A stretch of DNA of 64,000 bases, from NCBI GenBank assembly GCA_033977485.1, contig CM066982.1:38790218-38854217 (forward strand). The letters are read 5' to 3'. Source of the DNA: Hydrangea macrophylla. Its lineage: Eukaryota; Streptophyta; Magnoliopsida; Cornales; Hydrangeaceae. Within the stretch, counting starts at the first letter, position 1; every line of letters begins with the position of its first letter. A model generated the notes under the pieces. The model was not told the DNA's origin and did no database searches. It saw nothing but the letters and a program-made list of their open reading frames with translations. Shown in pieces: positions 33,310-44,300 of this stretch. The translations under genes were made by a program, and so were the position numbers.

Positions 33310-36300
33310 TCAAGCATAGTACTTTTTGAGGCGATCCATGTTGATTGGTTCCTTGAATTCGACACCATCGAGGTCCATGAGATAAGTTGCTCCTCCGGAA
33401 AGAATGGTTTTGACGATGTAAGGGCTTACCCATTTAGGTTTGAATTTCCCACGGGGATCAAAGATCGGAGCTCGCAATTCCTTAAGGACAAGGTCGCCCT
33501 TGACAATCTTCCTTGGGCGAACCCTTTTATTGAAAGCACGGGCTATCCTCTTTTGATAGATTCGGACATGGTCGACTGCCGCTAGGCGCTTTTCATCTAT
33601 GAGAGCCAATTCTTCGTATCTTTCTCTCAACCAATCTGATTCCGAAATTTCACATTCTGTCATCACGCGTAGAGACGGTAGTTCTATCTCGACCGGGAGT
33701 ACCGCTTCCATCCCATATACCAGCGAGTAAGGAGTTGCTCCCGTGGACGTCCTTATCGACATTCTGTATCCCCAAAGCGCGAACGGTAGCTTTTCATGCC
33801 AGTCTTTGTAGGTATCGGCCGATTTCTGCAGTATGGCCTTGACATTCTTGTTTGCAGCTTCGACTGCCCCATTGGTTTGCGGCCTATACGGCGATGACTT
33901 GTGATACGTGATCTTGTATTCCTCGAACAGATCCCTAACTTCTGCCTTGAAATGACTTCCGTTATCCGAAATAATCTCATGGGGAACTCCATAACGGCAG
34001 ATGAGATTTCTTTTGATGAATTTGGCCACTTCTTTGGCCCCCAACTTGGTGTAAGATGCAGCTTCTACCCATTTTGTGAAGTAGTCTATGGCCACCAGGA
34101 TGTACCGATTTCCATTTGAGGCTTTCGGAATGATTTCACCAATGATGTCGATTCCCCAAGTTGAGAATCGCCAAGGCGAAGTCATGCTGTACAAAAGGGA
34201 TGGTGGTGTATGCATCATGTTTGCATGAATCTGGCACTTGTGACACCTCCTCACGTACTCACAACAATCTTTCTCCAATGTTGTCCAGTAGTACCCTTGT
34301 CTTATGATTTTCTTAGCCAGCATGTGACCGTTCATGTGCGGACCGCATACCCCTTCGTGTATTTCCTCCATCATTCTTCGGGAGCTCTTCCCGAACAAGC
34401 AAGTCAGGTTGTGGCCATTGTATCCTTTCTTCAACAATTTCCCACCACAAATGATGAATTGCGCTGCGAATCTTCGAATGGCCCTCTTGTCTTTCTCGGT
34501 AGACTCTTGGGGGTACATCCCCTTTTCTATGAAATCCCAGACATCCTGATACCATGGTGTCCCATTCTCTTCTTCTTCGATTGTGGCGATTATGTTGAAT
34601 GAAGGCTCGTACCTCTGCTCAATTACCAAGGGCATCATCCTGACTCCCACAGGAATTTTGATCATTGAAGCTAAAGTAGCCAAAGAATCTGCCAGCTGGT
34701 TCTCTTCCCTGGGCAAGTAGAGGAATGTGATATTTTCGAACTGCCTCTTGAGTTGGTCGAGACGATCATGATAGGGCTTCAATCTTTCTTCTTTTACTTT
34801 CCATTCTCCTCTATCTTGAGATATGATGAGGTTTGAGTCCCCGAAGACGTCTATCCTCCGAGCCTTCAGCTCTATGGCCGCTTCCATTCCCAGAATGCAT
34901 GCTTCGTATTCGGCGGTGTTGTTGGTGGAGTTATTGTTCAGCTTAACTGCCAATGGAGTATGGTCCCCGCTTGGTGATACGAGAATCATTCCTACTCCAT
35001 ATCCTTTCATGTTGGCTGCCCCATCAAAGTACAACTTCCACTGTTCTTCCTTGACTTCCATGATACTTTCGTCTGGAAACGGAAAGTTTCCACTTTCTTC
35101 GGATTCTATGGCATGTTCTGCGAGATGCTCAGCTACGGTTCTCCCTTTTGCCGACTTGCTTGTGACATACTTGATATCGAATTCGGATAGTAGAAGTAAC
35201 CAACGGGATATACGACCGGTCATGGCAGGTTTTTCGAGGAGGTATTTTAGAGGATCCATGCGGGATATGAGCACAACCGGGAAGGCCAGCATGTAGTGCC
35301 TTAGTCGGCGAGTGCACCAAACCAGGGCCCAACATGTTTTTTCAAGGGTAGAGTAGTTGAGTTCATACCCAGTCATCCTCTTGCTGAGGTAATATATGGC
35401 TTTTTCGGAGTGGCTTTCTTCTCCTTCTTGGGCTAGCATGCAACCCATGGCATTTTCGGAGACAGACAGGTAAAGGAATAAGGGCTTATGAGGAGTGGGT
35501 GGTGAGAGGACAGGTGGATTTTGAAGGTAGGCTTTTATTTTGTCGAAAGCGGTTTGGCATTGGTCATCCCATTGGAACTTTTCTCCTTTTCTCAGCAATC
35601 GGAACAAAGGATCGCACGTAGTCGTGAGCTTGGAAATGAAGCGGCTGATAAACTGGATCCTTCCGAGAAAACCCCTTACTTCTTTTTCATTCCGCGGTGG
35701 TGTCATTTCGAGGATTGCCTTGATCTTAGAGGGATCCACCTCTATTCCCCTTTGTGTGATGAGAAAACCCAGGAGTTTACCGGAGGTTAGACCGAAAGTG
35801 CATTTCTTTGGATTCAACCTCATCTTGTATTTGCGCAGCCTTTCGAAGAACTTTTCCAGCGCTACCAGGTGTCCCTCTTTGTCTTTGGACTTCACGATCA
35901 TGTCATGTACGTACACTTCTACTTCCTTGTGAATCATATCATGCAGTAGAGTGGTGGCAGCTCTTTGGTAAGTCGCCCCCGCATTCTTGAGTCCGGAAGG
36001 CATTACTCTATAACAGTAGGTCCCCCAAGGAGCGGTGAATGTCGTCTTTTCCCGATCTTCTGGCGCCATCAAAATCTGATTATACCCTGAGAAACCATCC
36101 ATGAATGACAGTAGCTCATGACCTGCGGTGTTATCCACCAAGACGTCAATGTGGGGAAGCGGGAAGTCATCCTTGGGACTGGCCTTGTTCAGATCACAAA
36201 AGTCGACGCACACACGAACTTTTCCATCCTTCTTCGGGACTAGCACGATATTGGCAATCCATTCCGGATATTCGGTGACAATGATGAACCCTGCCTTGAA

Positions 36301-39300
36301 CTGCTTCTCCACTTCTTCTTTAACCTTGAGGGCCCATTCCGGTCTCATGCGCCTCAGTTTCTGCTTGACAGGTTTAGAATTGGGGAGGAGAGGAATATGA
36401 TGTTGGACGATGTCGGGATCGACCCCAAGCATGTCTTCGTAAGACCAAGCAAAAACATCTTTGAATTCTTTTAGCAAGAGGGTTAATTTTTCTTTTTCTT
36501 CTTTATTAAGAGTTGAGCCAATTTGCACAATTTGTGGATTATCTGTTTCACCTAGGTTAACTGATAAAGTATCCTCGATTATTTCATAAGCAGGTGGTTT
36601 TTCAATTAGTTGTTTAAGTTCGATTGGGAGATCCTCGGAGGGATCTGTGCATTCACGAGTGTTAGACACAGAGGAGTAAGCAGAATCGTCTTTCATTTCA
36701 TTCATGATAGGTGAAGTGATTACATTGGACAGTGGTGGGCTTACGGTAACCGACTCTGGTACAGACTCGATAATTTGTAATACAGACTCCGGGGGGATAG
36801 GGGATTGGGAGACACAGATAGATGACTCTACAGCCTGGTTGCTCAGACCCTCCTCAGTTGGCTTGATCTGATCATCTTGGCTCTTGGCCCTCTCTTCTTC
36901 CTTCTCCTCAGCGGATTCCTCCCATATTTTCTTGATGGCTTCAGCGTCCAGGTATTTCGACCAGTCTTCCTCCGGGGTCTTCTCAACTTCTTCGGGATAG
37001 AACGGGTCTTGGTATGGGGGCCTTTCGCAGTCAGCAAAGATTTCAAGCCCGGGGTGCCTTTTCCCAGTGGTTTGATGGATCCAGGGTTCAGGGAACCCGA
37101 AGTAAGGGAAATCATCCCCTTCTTTGATGAACTGTCCGTTCAAAGTCTTGCGGTATGGGGGGAGACCCTTTACCCTTTTCTTCCATGGCCTCTGTAGCTC
37201 GACGTCTTCTTCAGTGGGCTTGTACCCCAACCCGAAAGTGCCTTGTTGCCCTTTGATCTGTGGGAACTCCCGAATTCCTTGCTGGCGCCGACCCAATCCC
37301 ATTCCGGGGAAGTAGTTCATCTTGCGGACAATGTTGACAACTGCAGAGTGGACCTCAGGGAACCGGTCTTCATCATTGATCACATGGACTTCTTCCATGA
37401 AGAATCCTCCGATTTCTCCTTCTTCTAGCTCAGGTATTTGGACTTCAAAAATGGGAGCGTAATTTGGGAAAGCTTCGTTACCCCAACTATTACCGAGGAT
37501 GATCTTTACTTCCTTCTCATGAATATACTTGATCATTTGATGCACAATGGATGATACAGCTTTGTTGGCATGAAGCCAGGGCCTTCCAATCAGCAGATTG
37601 AACGAGGCAGGTATGTCCATGACTTGAAAGATCTCAGTGCTCGCCAAAGACCCTACCCGGATTTGTAGAGAGACAGTCCCCATCACATTCCTCCTGGTAT
37701 TATCATAGGCCCTCACAGATTGCACGGATGGCGTGATGTCAAGGATATTGACCCCCAAAGCAGTGGCAGTTCTCAAGGCACAAACATTCAAAGCAGAACC
37801 TGTGTCGACCAAACAAAACGGTACCTGCTGCTCCTTACATCCAACAGTGATGTATAGTGCTTTGTTATGCGCGGATCCTTCCGGTGGCAAGTCCTCATCA
37901 GAAAATGTAATGATCGGGTCGGGGGTAAGTGCGCCCAAGAAAGCCACCATGTCCTCCGGTGCGGTATCGATAGGAACTTCAATCCCAGCCAAGGCATTCA
38001 ACACGGCTTGCCTATGCTTGTAGGATGTTACCATGATATCCCACATCGAGAGATGTGCTTGGGTCTTCTTTAGCTGCTTTATCAACTCATTATCTTCTTC
38101 GATGATCTCATCCATCTTACCCTTCCCCTTGTCCTTGACTGGACCTTTCTCAGTTACGTCGGTGGCAGGCTGTGGAGGCTGATAATTACGGCCTGACCTG
38201 GTCAGATGATCAATCTCGGCAGGAGTAGGCCCTTCTACAGTCCCATCCTTCTTGAACCAATCACAATCCGTTCCCGCAAATGGTTTTTCTGGTTCATTCC
38301 AGATGGAAGCATCACTCTCGTTGTTAGGATCATACCATTTGAGGTCTACCACCCCTAGGTCATGCTCTTCCAGGAAGAACAGGTCTTGCTCATCGTTAAG
38401 GTGCTGCTGCCACTCGTCATTCTCCCCTCCGATCAGATGAATTCCCTCAGAATCCGGGATGTCAATGAGGGGTAAGGGTTGTCCTAGGGGGGTGATATAA
38501 GTGGCAGGGTTGAAGGGTATAGGGTTGGACTCGATGAGGTTGACATTTTGGTGGTTTGGTAGGGGATTTTGGGTGATATGGGGCTGCTTCGGGGGTGGTT
38601 CCATGATATTCTGGTCGATCAGGTCTTGAATATCATGGCGGAGGCGCATGCAATCATCAGTGCTATGGCCAGGGGCTTGGTGGTAGGCGCATCTTTTAGA
38701 CATATCGCAGTTAGGCGGGGGTGGGGTATTTCGAGACTGGAGTAGTTGGAGATGGCCCTTTTTGAGGAGGCGGTCCAAGGCTGAGGAGAGAGAGATTTCT
38801 AGCTTGGCAAAATTGCGAGGGGGCTTTTTCTGGAAAGGGCGGTTGGAGGGATTCGCCTGGTTGGAGGGTTGGTACGGTCTTGGAGGGTATGCCATGGGTC
38901 GGCTACTAAGGGCATTGACATCCGGGGGATTCCGGGAGTAGTTGGGCCTTCTTGGCTGACTCGGAGGGTCTTCCTTTTTGATCTTCCCTTCCCTGATAGC
39001 ATCTTCGATTCGGGTTCCGACCTCAAACAACTCTTCAAACGTGGAGATGGACTGGTAGAATAATTTCTCATGATAAAGCGGCTGTAGATTCCGGATGAGC
39101 ATCCTTACCTGTTCCTTTTCAATCGCCCGGTGGGTCATTTGAGCTACCTTGTTCCTCCATCTGCTCAGGAACGCAGCGAAGGATTCATTGTTGCTTTGCC
39201 GGGTCGTTTCCAAATCCCTGATAGTGACATCCAGCTCCTGGTTGTAGGAGTAATGATCGACAAAAACTCGAACGATATCTTCCCAGGCCCGGGTTTTGGA

Positions 39301-39882
39301 GGCTTCCAAGGTTAGGAACCATGATAGTGCGGATTTTGCCAGAGTTTGTGGGAACAGCATTGCGATGTGCTCGTGGCTACAACCCATGGACTGGAAGATA
39401 CTCATGCATAGCTTCACGTGACTTTTCGGGTTCCCAGTTCCATCAAAACGATCGATGGCAGGCATTTTGAAGTTTTCCGGCAGTTTCAACTTGACAGGCT
39501 CAAAAAGGCCTTCCAGGTCTAGCATGTAATCATCGACTCCCTTGCTTTTTCTCAGCACGCTCTCCAGTTTGTCGACCTTGTCCATTTTTTCCTGGAGCTT
39601 CTTTTCATATGCGAGCGGTGGGACCCCTTGAAACCAGTTTTCCTCCCCATTATTCTCATGTAGAGGAGGTTCAAACCTTGGTGGCGGAAACTCGGGCGGG
39701 GGTTGTGGCTGTTGCTGCTTTAGTTCTTCCATGAATTTCAGGACTTGGGCTAGACTGTCGGATTGTTGGCTTATAGTCGCTCCTAACTCGGTGACCTTGT
39801 TTTCCAATTCTTCTCTATTCATATTGAAGCGGACTGTCGGACCGATTCTGACTAAACGATTATCCGAACTCCTGGTCCACAA
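33310..39882 (-). CDS. gag-pol: Gag-pol polyprotein, one open frame of 2190 aa (RT active site altered)
   Basis: Domains: Gag about 141-280; CCHC-like knuckle CAYHQAPGHSTDDC at 398-411; aspartic protease with DTGS at 693-696; G-patch-like GMGLGRRQQG near 860-870; acidic linker about 980-1110; RT about 1200-1420 with D1262 in FMDGFSGY but YVHD at 1324-1327 instead of YVDD; a first RNase H (about 1445-1600) lacking the usual acidic motif (YLSVSENAMG); an archaeal-type RNase H with D1620, E1658, D1682 and D1732; integrase with H1842, C1880, C1883, then D1912, D1973, E2008, and a WVSPY module near 2051. The start at 39882 is the first Met; Met21 (MNREEL) is an alternative. No intron is needed, unlike classical Ogre. 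The H1326 change should abolish DNA synthesis, so it may be inactive despite the open frame. Confidence 0.93.
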   Translation of the reverse strand: MWTRSSDNRLVRIGPTVRFNMNREELENKVTELGATISQQSDSLAQVLKFMEELKQQQPQPPPEFPPPRFEPPLHENNGEENWFQGVPPLAYEKKLQEKMDKVDKLESVLRKSKGVDDYMLDLEGLFEPVKLKLPENFKMPAIDRFDGTGNPKSHVKLCMSIFQSMGCSHEHIAMLFPQTLAKSALSWFLTLEASKTRAWEDIVRVFVDHYSYNQELDVTIRDLETTRQSNNESFAAFLSRWRNKVAQMTHRAIEKEQVRMLIRNLQPLYHEKLFYQSISTFEELFEVGTRIEDAIREGKIKKEDPPSQPRRPNYSRNPPDVNALSSRPMAYPPRPYQPSNQANPSNRPFQKKPPRNFAKLEISLSSALDRLLKKGHLQLLQSRNTPPPPNCDMSKRCAYHQAPGHSTDDCMRLRHDIQDLIDQNIMEPPPKQPHITQNPLPNHQNVNLIESNPIPFNPATYITPLGQPLPLIDIPDSEGIHLIGGENDEWQQHLNDEQDLFFLEEHDLGVVDLKWYDPNNESDASIWNEPEKPFAGTDCDWFKKDGTVEGPTPAEIDHLTRSGRNYQPPQPATDVTEKGPVKDKGKGKMDEIIEEDNELIKQLKKTQAHLSMWDIMVTSYKHRQAVLNALAGIEVPIDTAPEDMVAFLGALTPDPIITFSDEDLPPEGSAHNKALYITVGCKEQQVPFCLVDTGSALNVCALRTATALGVNILDITPSVQSVRAYDNTRRNVMGTVSLQIRVGSLASTEIFQVMDIPASFNLLIGRPWLHANKAVSSIVHQMIKYIHEKEVKIILGNSWGNEAFPNYAPIFEVQIPELEEGEIGGFFMEEVHVINDEDRFPEVHSAVVNIVRKMNYFPGMGLGRRQQGIREFPQIKGQQGTFGLGYKPTEEDVELQRPWKKRVKGLPPYRKTLNGQFIKEGDDFPYFGFPEPWIHQTTGKRHPGLEIFADCERPPYQDPFYPEEVEKTPEEDWSKYLDAEAIKKIWEESAEEKEEERAKSQDDQIKPTEEGLSNQAVESSICVSQSPIPPESVLQIIESVPESVTVSPPLSNVITSPIMNEMKDDSAYSSVSNTRECTDPSEDLPIELKQLIEKPPAYEIIEDTLSVNLGETDNPQIVQIGSTLNKEEKEKLTLLLKEFKDVFAWSYEDMLGVDPDIVQHHIPLLPNSKPVKQKLRRMRPEWALKVKEEVEKQFKAGFIIVTEYPEWIANIVLVPKKDGKVRVCVDFCDLNKASPKDDFPLPHIDVLVDNTAGHELLSFMDGFSGYNQILMAPEDREKTTFTAPWGTYCYRVMPSGLKNAGATYQRAATTLLHDMIHKEVEVYVHDMIVKSKDKEGHLVALEKFFERLRKYKMRLNPKKCTFGLTSGKLLGFLITQRGIEVDPSKIKAILEMTPPRNEKEVRGFLGRIQFISRFISKLTTTCDPLFRLLRKGEKFQWDDQCQTAFDKIKAYLQNPPVLSPPTPHKPLFLYLSVSENAMGCMLAQEGEESHSEKAIYYLSKRMTGYELNYSTLEKTCWALVWCTRRLRHYMLAFPVVLISRMDPLKYLLEKPAMTGRISRWLLLLSEFDIKYVTSKSAKGRTVAEHLAEHAIESEESGNFPFPDESIMEVKEEQWKLYFDGAANMKGYGVGMILVSPSGDHTPLAVKLNNNSTNNTAEYEACILGMEAAIELKARRIDVFGDSNLIISQDRGEWKVKEERLKPYHDRLDQLKRQFENITFLYLPREENQLADSLATLASMIKIPVGVRMMPLVIEQRYEPSFNIIATIEEEENGTPWYQDVWDFIEKGMYPQESTEKDKRAIRRFAAQFIICGGKLLKKGYNGHNLTCLFGKSSRRMMEEIHEGVCGPHMNGHMLAKKIIRQGYYWTTLEKDCCEYVRRCHKCQIHANMMHTPPSLLYSMTSPWRFSTWGIDIIGEIIPKASNGNRYILVAIDYFTKWVEAASYTKLGAKEVAKFIKRNLICRYGVPHEIISDNGSHFKAEVRDLFEEYKITYHKSSPYRPQTNGAVEAANKNVKAILQKSADTYKDWHEKLPFALWGYRMSIRTSTGATPYSLVYGMEAVLPVEIELPSLRVMTECEISESDWLRERYEELALIDEKRLAAVDHVRIYQKRIARAFNKRVRPRKIVKGDLVLKELRAPIFDPRGKFKPKWVSPYIVKTILSGGATYLMDLDGVEFKEPINMDRLKKYYA

Positions 39883-40209
39883 CGAGGATTCCGACTGTTG
39901 ACCCTGGGAATCTATACTGACCTGACAGATTTTGAGAGAAATGGGTGTATCAGGTCCTGACAGTGATGACTTTTAGACAGACAAAGACAGTGACGTGGAC
40001 TGACTCGAGACAGTGCGTGCAGAGAGATGGGGATGGTGTATGCATGGGAGACAAGCATGCGGATGTAAGGCCTAGTCTATATGACGTTCCTATTTCTAAC
40101 AGATAGAAGTTAAGCAATTAAGGTCCTAACCATATAGAGTGTGCCAATCTTACTTTCCAGTACGATCACCAAGGGATAACAGGGGTTTTCAGACGTTTCC
40201 GATTGACTA
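39883..40209. other. E2 leader next to gag
   Basis: Untranslated leader. No gene or repeat recognised. Confidence 0.55.
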
Positions 40210-40764
40210 GGACAGAGTCTCTGGGAGAAACTGGTAAGTACGGTTATATCTGGGATATTCGGACAGAGTTTCTGGGAGAAACTGGTAAGTATGGTTATAT
40301 CTGGGATATCTTTACAGAGTTTCTGGGAGAAACTGGTAAGTATGGTTATATCTGGGATATCAGGACAGAGTTTCTGGGAGAAACTGGTAAATCTGGTTAT
40401 ATCTGGGATATCAGGACAGAGTTTCTGGGAGAAACTGGTTAATATGATTATATCTGGGATATCAGGACAGAGTTTCTGGGAGAAACTGGTTAATATGGTT
40501 ATATCTGGGATATCAGGACAGAGTTTCTGGGAGAAACTGGTTAATATGGTTATATCTGGGATATCAGGACATAGTTTCTGGGAGAAACTGGTTAATATGG
40601 TTATATCTGGGATATTAGGACAGAGTTTCTGGGAGAAACTGGTTAATATGGTTATATCTGGGATATCAGGACAGAGTTTCTAGGAGAAACTGGTAAATCT
40701 GGTTATATCTGGGATATCAGGAAAGGGTTTCTGGGAGAAACTGGTAAGTATGGTGATAGTGATC
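40210..40764 (-). repeat. E2 leader hairpin array, eleven units of 51 bp
   Basis: It has the same unit as E1: GTTTCTGGGAGAAAC hairpins spaced exactly 51 bp from about 40218 to 40728. There are eleven copies against eight in E1. Single-base variants (GTCTCT, TTTCTAGG) mark individual units. Confidence 0.9.
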
Positions 40765-41353
40765 ATACTTTCTAGCAGGTTTTCATACTCCTATGTCTCA
40801 AGACCGACAAACAAGGTTTGCGGTGTATATCTTTGCGAGCATGGAGCAGACATCCTTGTCATGATGCTTAGGCAGGTCAACACAATGTGATTACATGTGA
40901 GGGATTGCCTTGGGAATCATAAGAAAGAGGTTCTGTTCTATGCCACATAAGCGTCTACACCGCGCAGGTAATCCCGTCAGGGCATACAGCAGTTATATCA
41001 TTTTGTCCTATCTGAAAAGAAAAACGAACAGTCCTATGAAAGGTTCGACAGGAATCTATATGCAAAGGCTGGGTTTAGTCAAAGAGGGTCCGTTGACGAG
41101 AGTTCCAATATACCGTCAGAGAGACAGTACGGAGGCTTTTACTCTTTTTGATATACCTTGGAAGGTACAGTATCAACGGTGACTTGTGCCCTGGCACAGC
41201 AAGACCTGAACAATGTCAGCGCCGCGTTTCAGACACAGTCAGGAGGGTAAAATGCAGAGTGCAATGCGGTGAACCAGACATAGTAAAAAGATGATTTTAA
41301 GGATGTTTCTTATGAGTCAAACCTCTGTATTATTTTGTTTTAAAAAATAAAAG
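40765..41353. other. E2 leader between the hairpin array and the PBS
   Basis: No gene is supported. A 90-codon frame here has no counterpart kept in E1 or E0. Confidence 0.55.
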
Positions 41354-41371
41354 TCCCCAGTGGAGTCGCCA
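41354..41371 (-). promoter_or_regulatory. Primer-binding site of E2
   Basis: The minus strand reads TGGCGACTCCACTGGGGA, three bases from the 5' LTR. It differs from E1's PBS at two positions (CA for TG), so the two may use different isoacceptor tRNAs, or one has drifted. Confidence 0.8.
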
Positions 41372-41374
41372 GAT

Positions 41375-44300
41375 TGTGGACACGCGGAGTCGGACCACTT
41401 CTCTCCCTTGTTTGAGATTTGTTTTTGAAACTTGATTTGAATCAAGGAAAGAAAACGAAAGGTCTGTTGAAAACAGATACAGAGTCGCCACTTGGTCTTT
41501 AAGGAACCAAGAAACCTAATTTTGACTCACCCAAACGGATAAGGGCACCGGCCCTTCATAACCAAAGAACTTGGTTTGGGGTTTTGGTACGAGAGAGGAA
41601 GGAGCCTTTGTCACGACTAAAACACCCTCAACTCGCCCCGTCTTTCAACGGGCCTCAATTAGCATCCAAATAATCATCTTATACTATGTATGGTTCGACA
41701 ATTAATACTATGATAGTATATTACATCACATAAGAAAATCTAAAATGGAAGATCAAAAGATAAAATACCATTCATAAGATCTAAATCAAATATCATGCAA
41801 TGTACGGTGAAAGATCACACAAATAAACCTAGGAAAAATCGTCTAATCATATATCAAATAATCAAGACTTCCTAATCTAAAGGGGACATGAATTTGTTCT
41901 TGAAACAAGTAAAAAGAAATGAAAATATGCTTAGCAAGCTAGTATGATGCATGTTATTCTTTGAGAAAAGAAGATCTTCTCAATCCCCGGGACGGATAAG
42001 AAAGGACGATTAGATCGAGGGGAAGCATGAACGTGAGATCAAGTTCATTCCTTATAATCTTCTTAGATTAAGAGTTACAAAAACCCCAAATCATGCATGA
42101 ATGCATTGTATGTATCTAAAAATGTGCAAAGGTTGTAGTGTGTTTTGTGTGCATGGATTTCTAAAATGACTTAGGAGTCTAAAATGTGCATGAATGAATG
42201 GATTAAATCAACATGGGATGCATACAAATGTAGTATGAACTACTTCCTAAGATATGAGCTAATTTGGAATGCATATAAGCATTAAATCAAAGAATGAAAG
42301 TTGAAAGGTGCTTGCTGTGAATAGTGGACAGACTGCATGTATTACTTTGCAACATTATAATGGGAGGTCAAACGTGCCTAGAAATATGTGAGAAAAATCC
42401 GAGATCATCCTTATTGTGTCTAGAAAATAACCCAAAAAGCCAAACATAAATAGCTATCACAGATTAAAAGAAAAAAATCAGAATGTACACATGACTCAGA
42501 AACAAAAGCTGCACTGTTGACTGATTTTGTATGATTTTTCATAAATCAAAGAAAAGGTTTATGATGACCCATTATATACCAAAGGTTTCCTAAGACACCC
42601 TAGTTTTATAAAAAAAATAGAAAAGATATATGTACAGTGATGCAAATATCCGGAATAAGTACAAGAAGTTGGGTGAACATTCTGTGAGAACAGAGGCAGA
42701 TTATGAATATGAACTTCTCACATCCAAAACAAATACTTTCACATCTCTATAATTGATGGGAAAACATAGGGACAAACTATGATGTATTGGGAAGGTTTTC
42801 CAAGTGGTTTCATCATCATAACTCGAGTATTTAATTCAAAACAAATCTTTGAACCTGAACAGCTCACTGTTTAGGGTCATTGTTTTGGAGATTTTGGGGA
42901 AAACAAAGTTTTGTTTCTTGAAACCAAATGAGAGGGATTGAGAGGGGTTTTGAAATAGATGTTTTGAAAACATATTTCAACACCCAATAAGGATTATGGC
43001 CACTTAGAATACCAACATCAAACTCATCATTAAGAATCTCCAAGATTGTTGGAGAGATTTATTTTATTTTTTGAACATAACTCCAATACATTCCAAGAAT
43101 ACCTTGGAAGTATTGAGGTTATGATCATCATCTATCAAACATGTTTTTGAGGTGAAGAGCTACAATCCATAAGGATTCACTCGCCCCAAACTTCATGTCA
43201 TCACTTAGATGATGATGAACTAGTAAGTAAATAAAGAAAAATAGAAAAGAAATGGGATAAGAAGGGATGAACAATAAATAAACAAGCAAGTAGATGATGA
43301 TCAATAGATGATATTCATGAAGCATGAACTTGTAGATTGGTGTTTCACTCATATGTAATGACACTAGACATGGAAGAAGCTTCCACTCTCTTAAATGCTC
43401 ACTAAAATGGTGGTTGGGAGTATTGAATGTTGAAGTAAATGGAAGTAATGAAGTAAAAACAAGGTTTACAACTCACTTTTGTTTTGAAAATCAAAGAAGA
43501 AAGCTTCTTTTCTCTCAACTCTAACCTTATCTCTACAACTTTCTCTCCCAAACTTTTCCAAAACTCACATTTGACTCCCCTAAAATGAGGAGTAATGGGG
43601 TGTTTATATAGGCCAACTTGGGGTGGTTTTGGGATTTAGAAAGTACTCCCATTGGCTCCAAACATCTGAAATCATAAAACTATGTCGTTTTGGCTTTTAA
43701 TTAATCAAAATGGGACCACAAACTTAACTACAAAAATACACTGTTCTGGAGGGGAGTGCCGCGGCGGCACTGGGCCAGTGCTGGGGCGGCAGTGGGCCAG
43801 TGCCGCGGCGGCAGTGCTCCTTCGTCTGGATAATGCTGTTTAGGCCCACTGAAGTTCCGGTATTCGCGAAAAGGCCCTATTTTGTCCGAAATTCACAGAA
43901 AATGCATACGAACTCCAAATTGAGGTTGTGATATTCCGTTGGAAAGGTAATGGAGTCTACTTTACATAAAAAAATAGTTCGGGGATAGGTCACTTTGAAA
44001 AGTTTTGCGGTATTCGCGATAAAAGCTGATTTGATCGCCTTTTTCAACTTCGGAAATTCATAATAAATTTGTTTTAAATTTAGAAATTATGTACGATATA
44101 CCGTTGGCAAGCTATTGACCTCTAGTACCCATAAAAAATATTTGAAAATTGTTCCGGTGCCCCGATTCCAAAGTCAAATTCTGGTCAAACTGGTCAAACC
44201 TGGGATTCCCGGGAAGTTCTGGAAACCTCCGGGAGTTCCCGGGAGCTGATGTTTTCGCTCGATTTTCTTTTGGAACTTGTTTTAACACTTTTCCCATGAT

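Noticed and set aside
33753..39071. Plus- and minus-strand open frames of 60-157 codons overlapping gag-pol
   Set aside because: They are shadows of the 2190-codon frame in other frames. None has a recognisable domain, and the same strands in E1 and E0 break them at random.
33310..39882. An intron between protease and RT, as in classical Ogre elements
   Set aside because: The E2 frame is open through the acidic linker, so no splice is needed. I saw no reason to propose one.
40910..41182. 90-codon frame in the E2 leader as a small upstream gene (Ogre ORF1)
   Set aside because: It is much shorter than Ogre ORF1, has no recognisable domain, and is not kept in E1 or E0.
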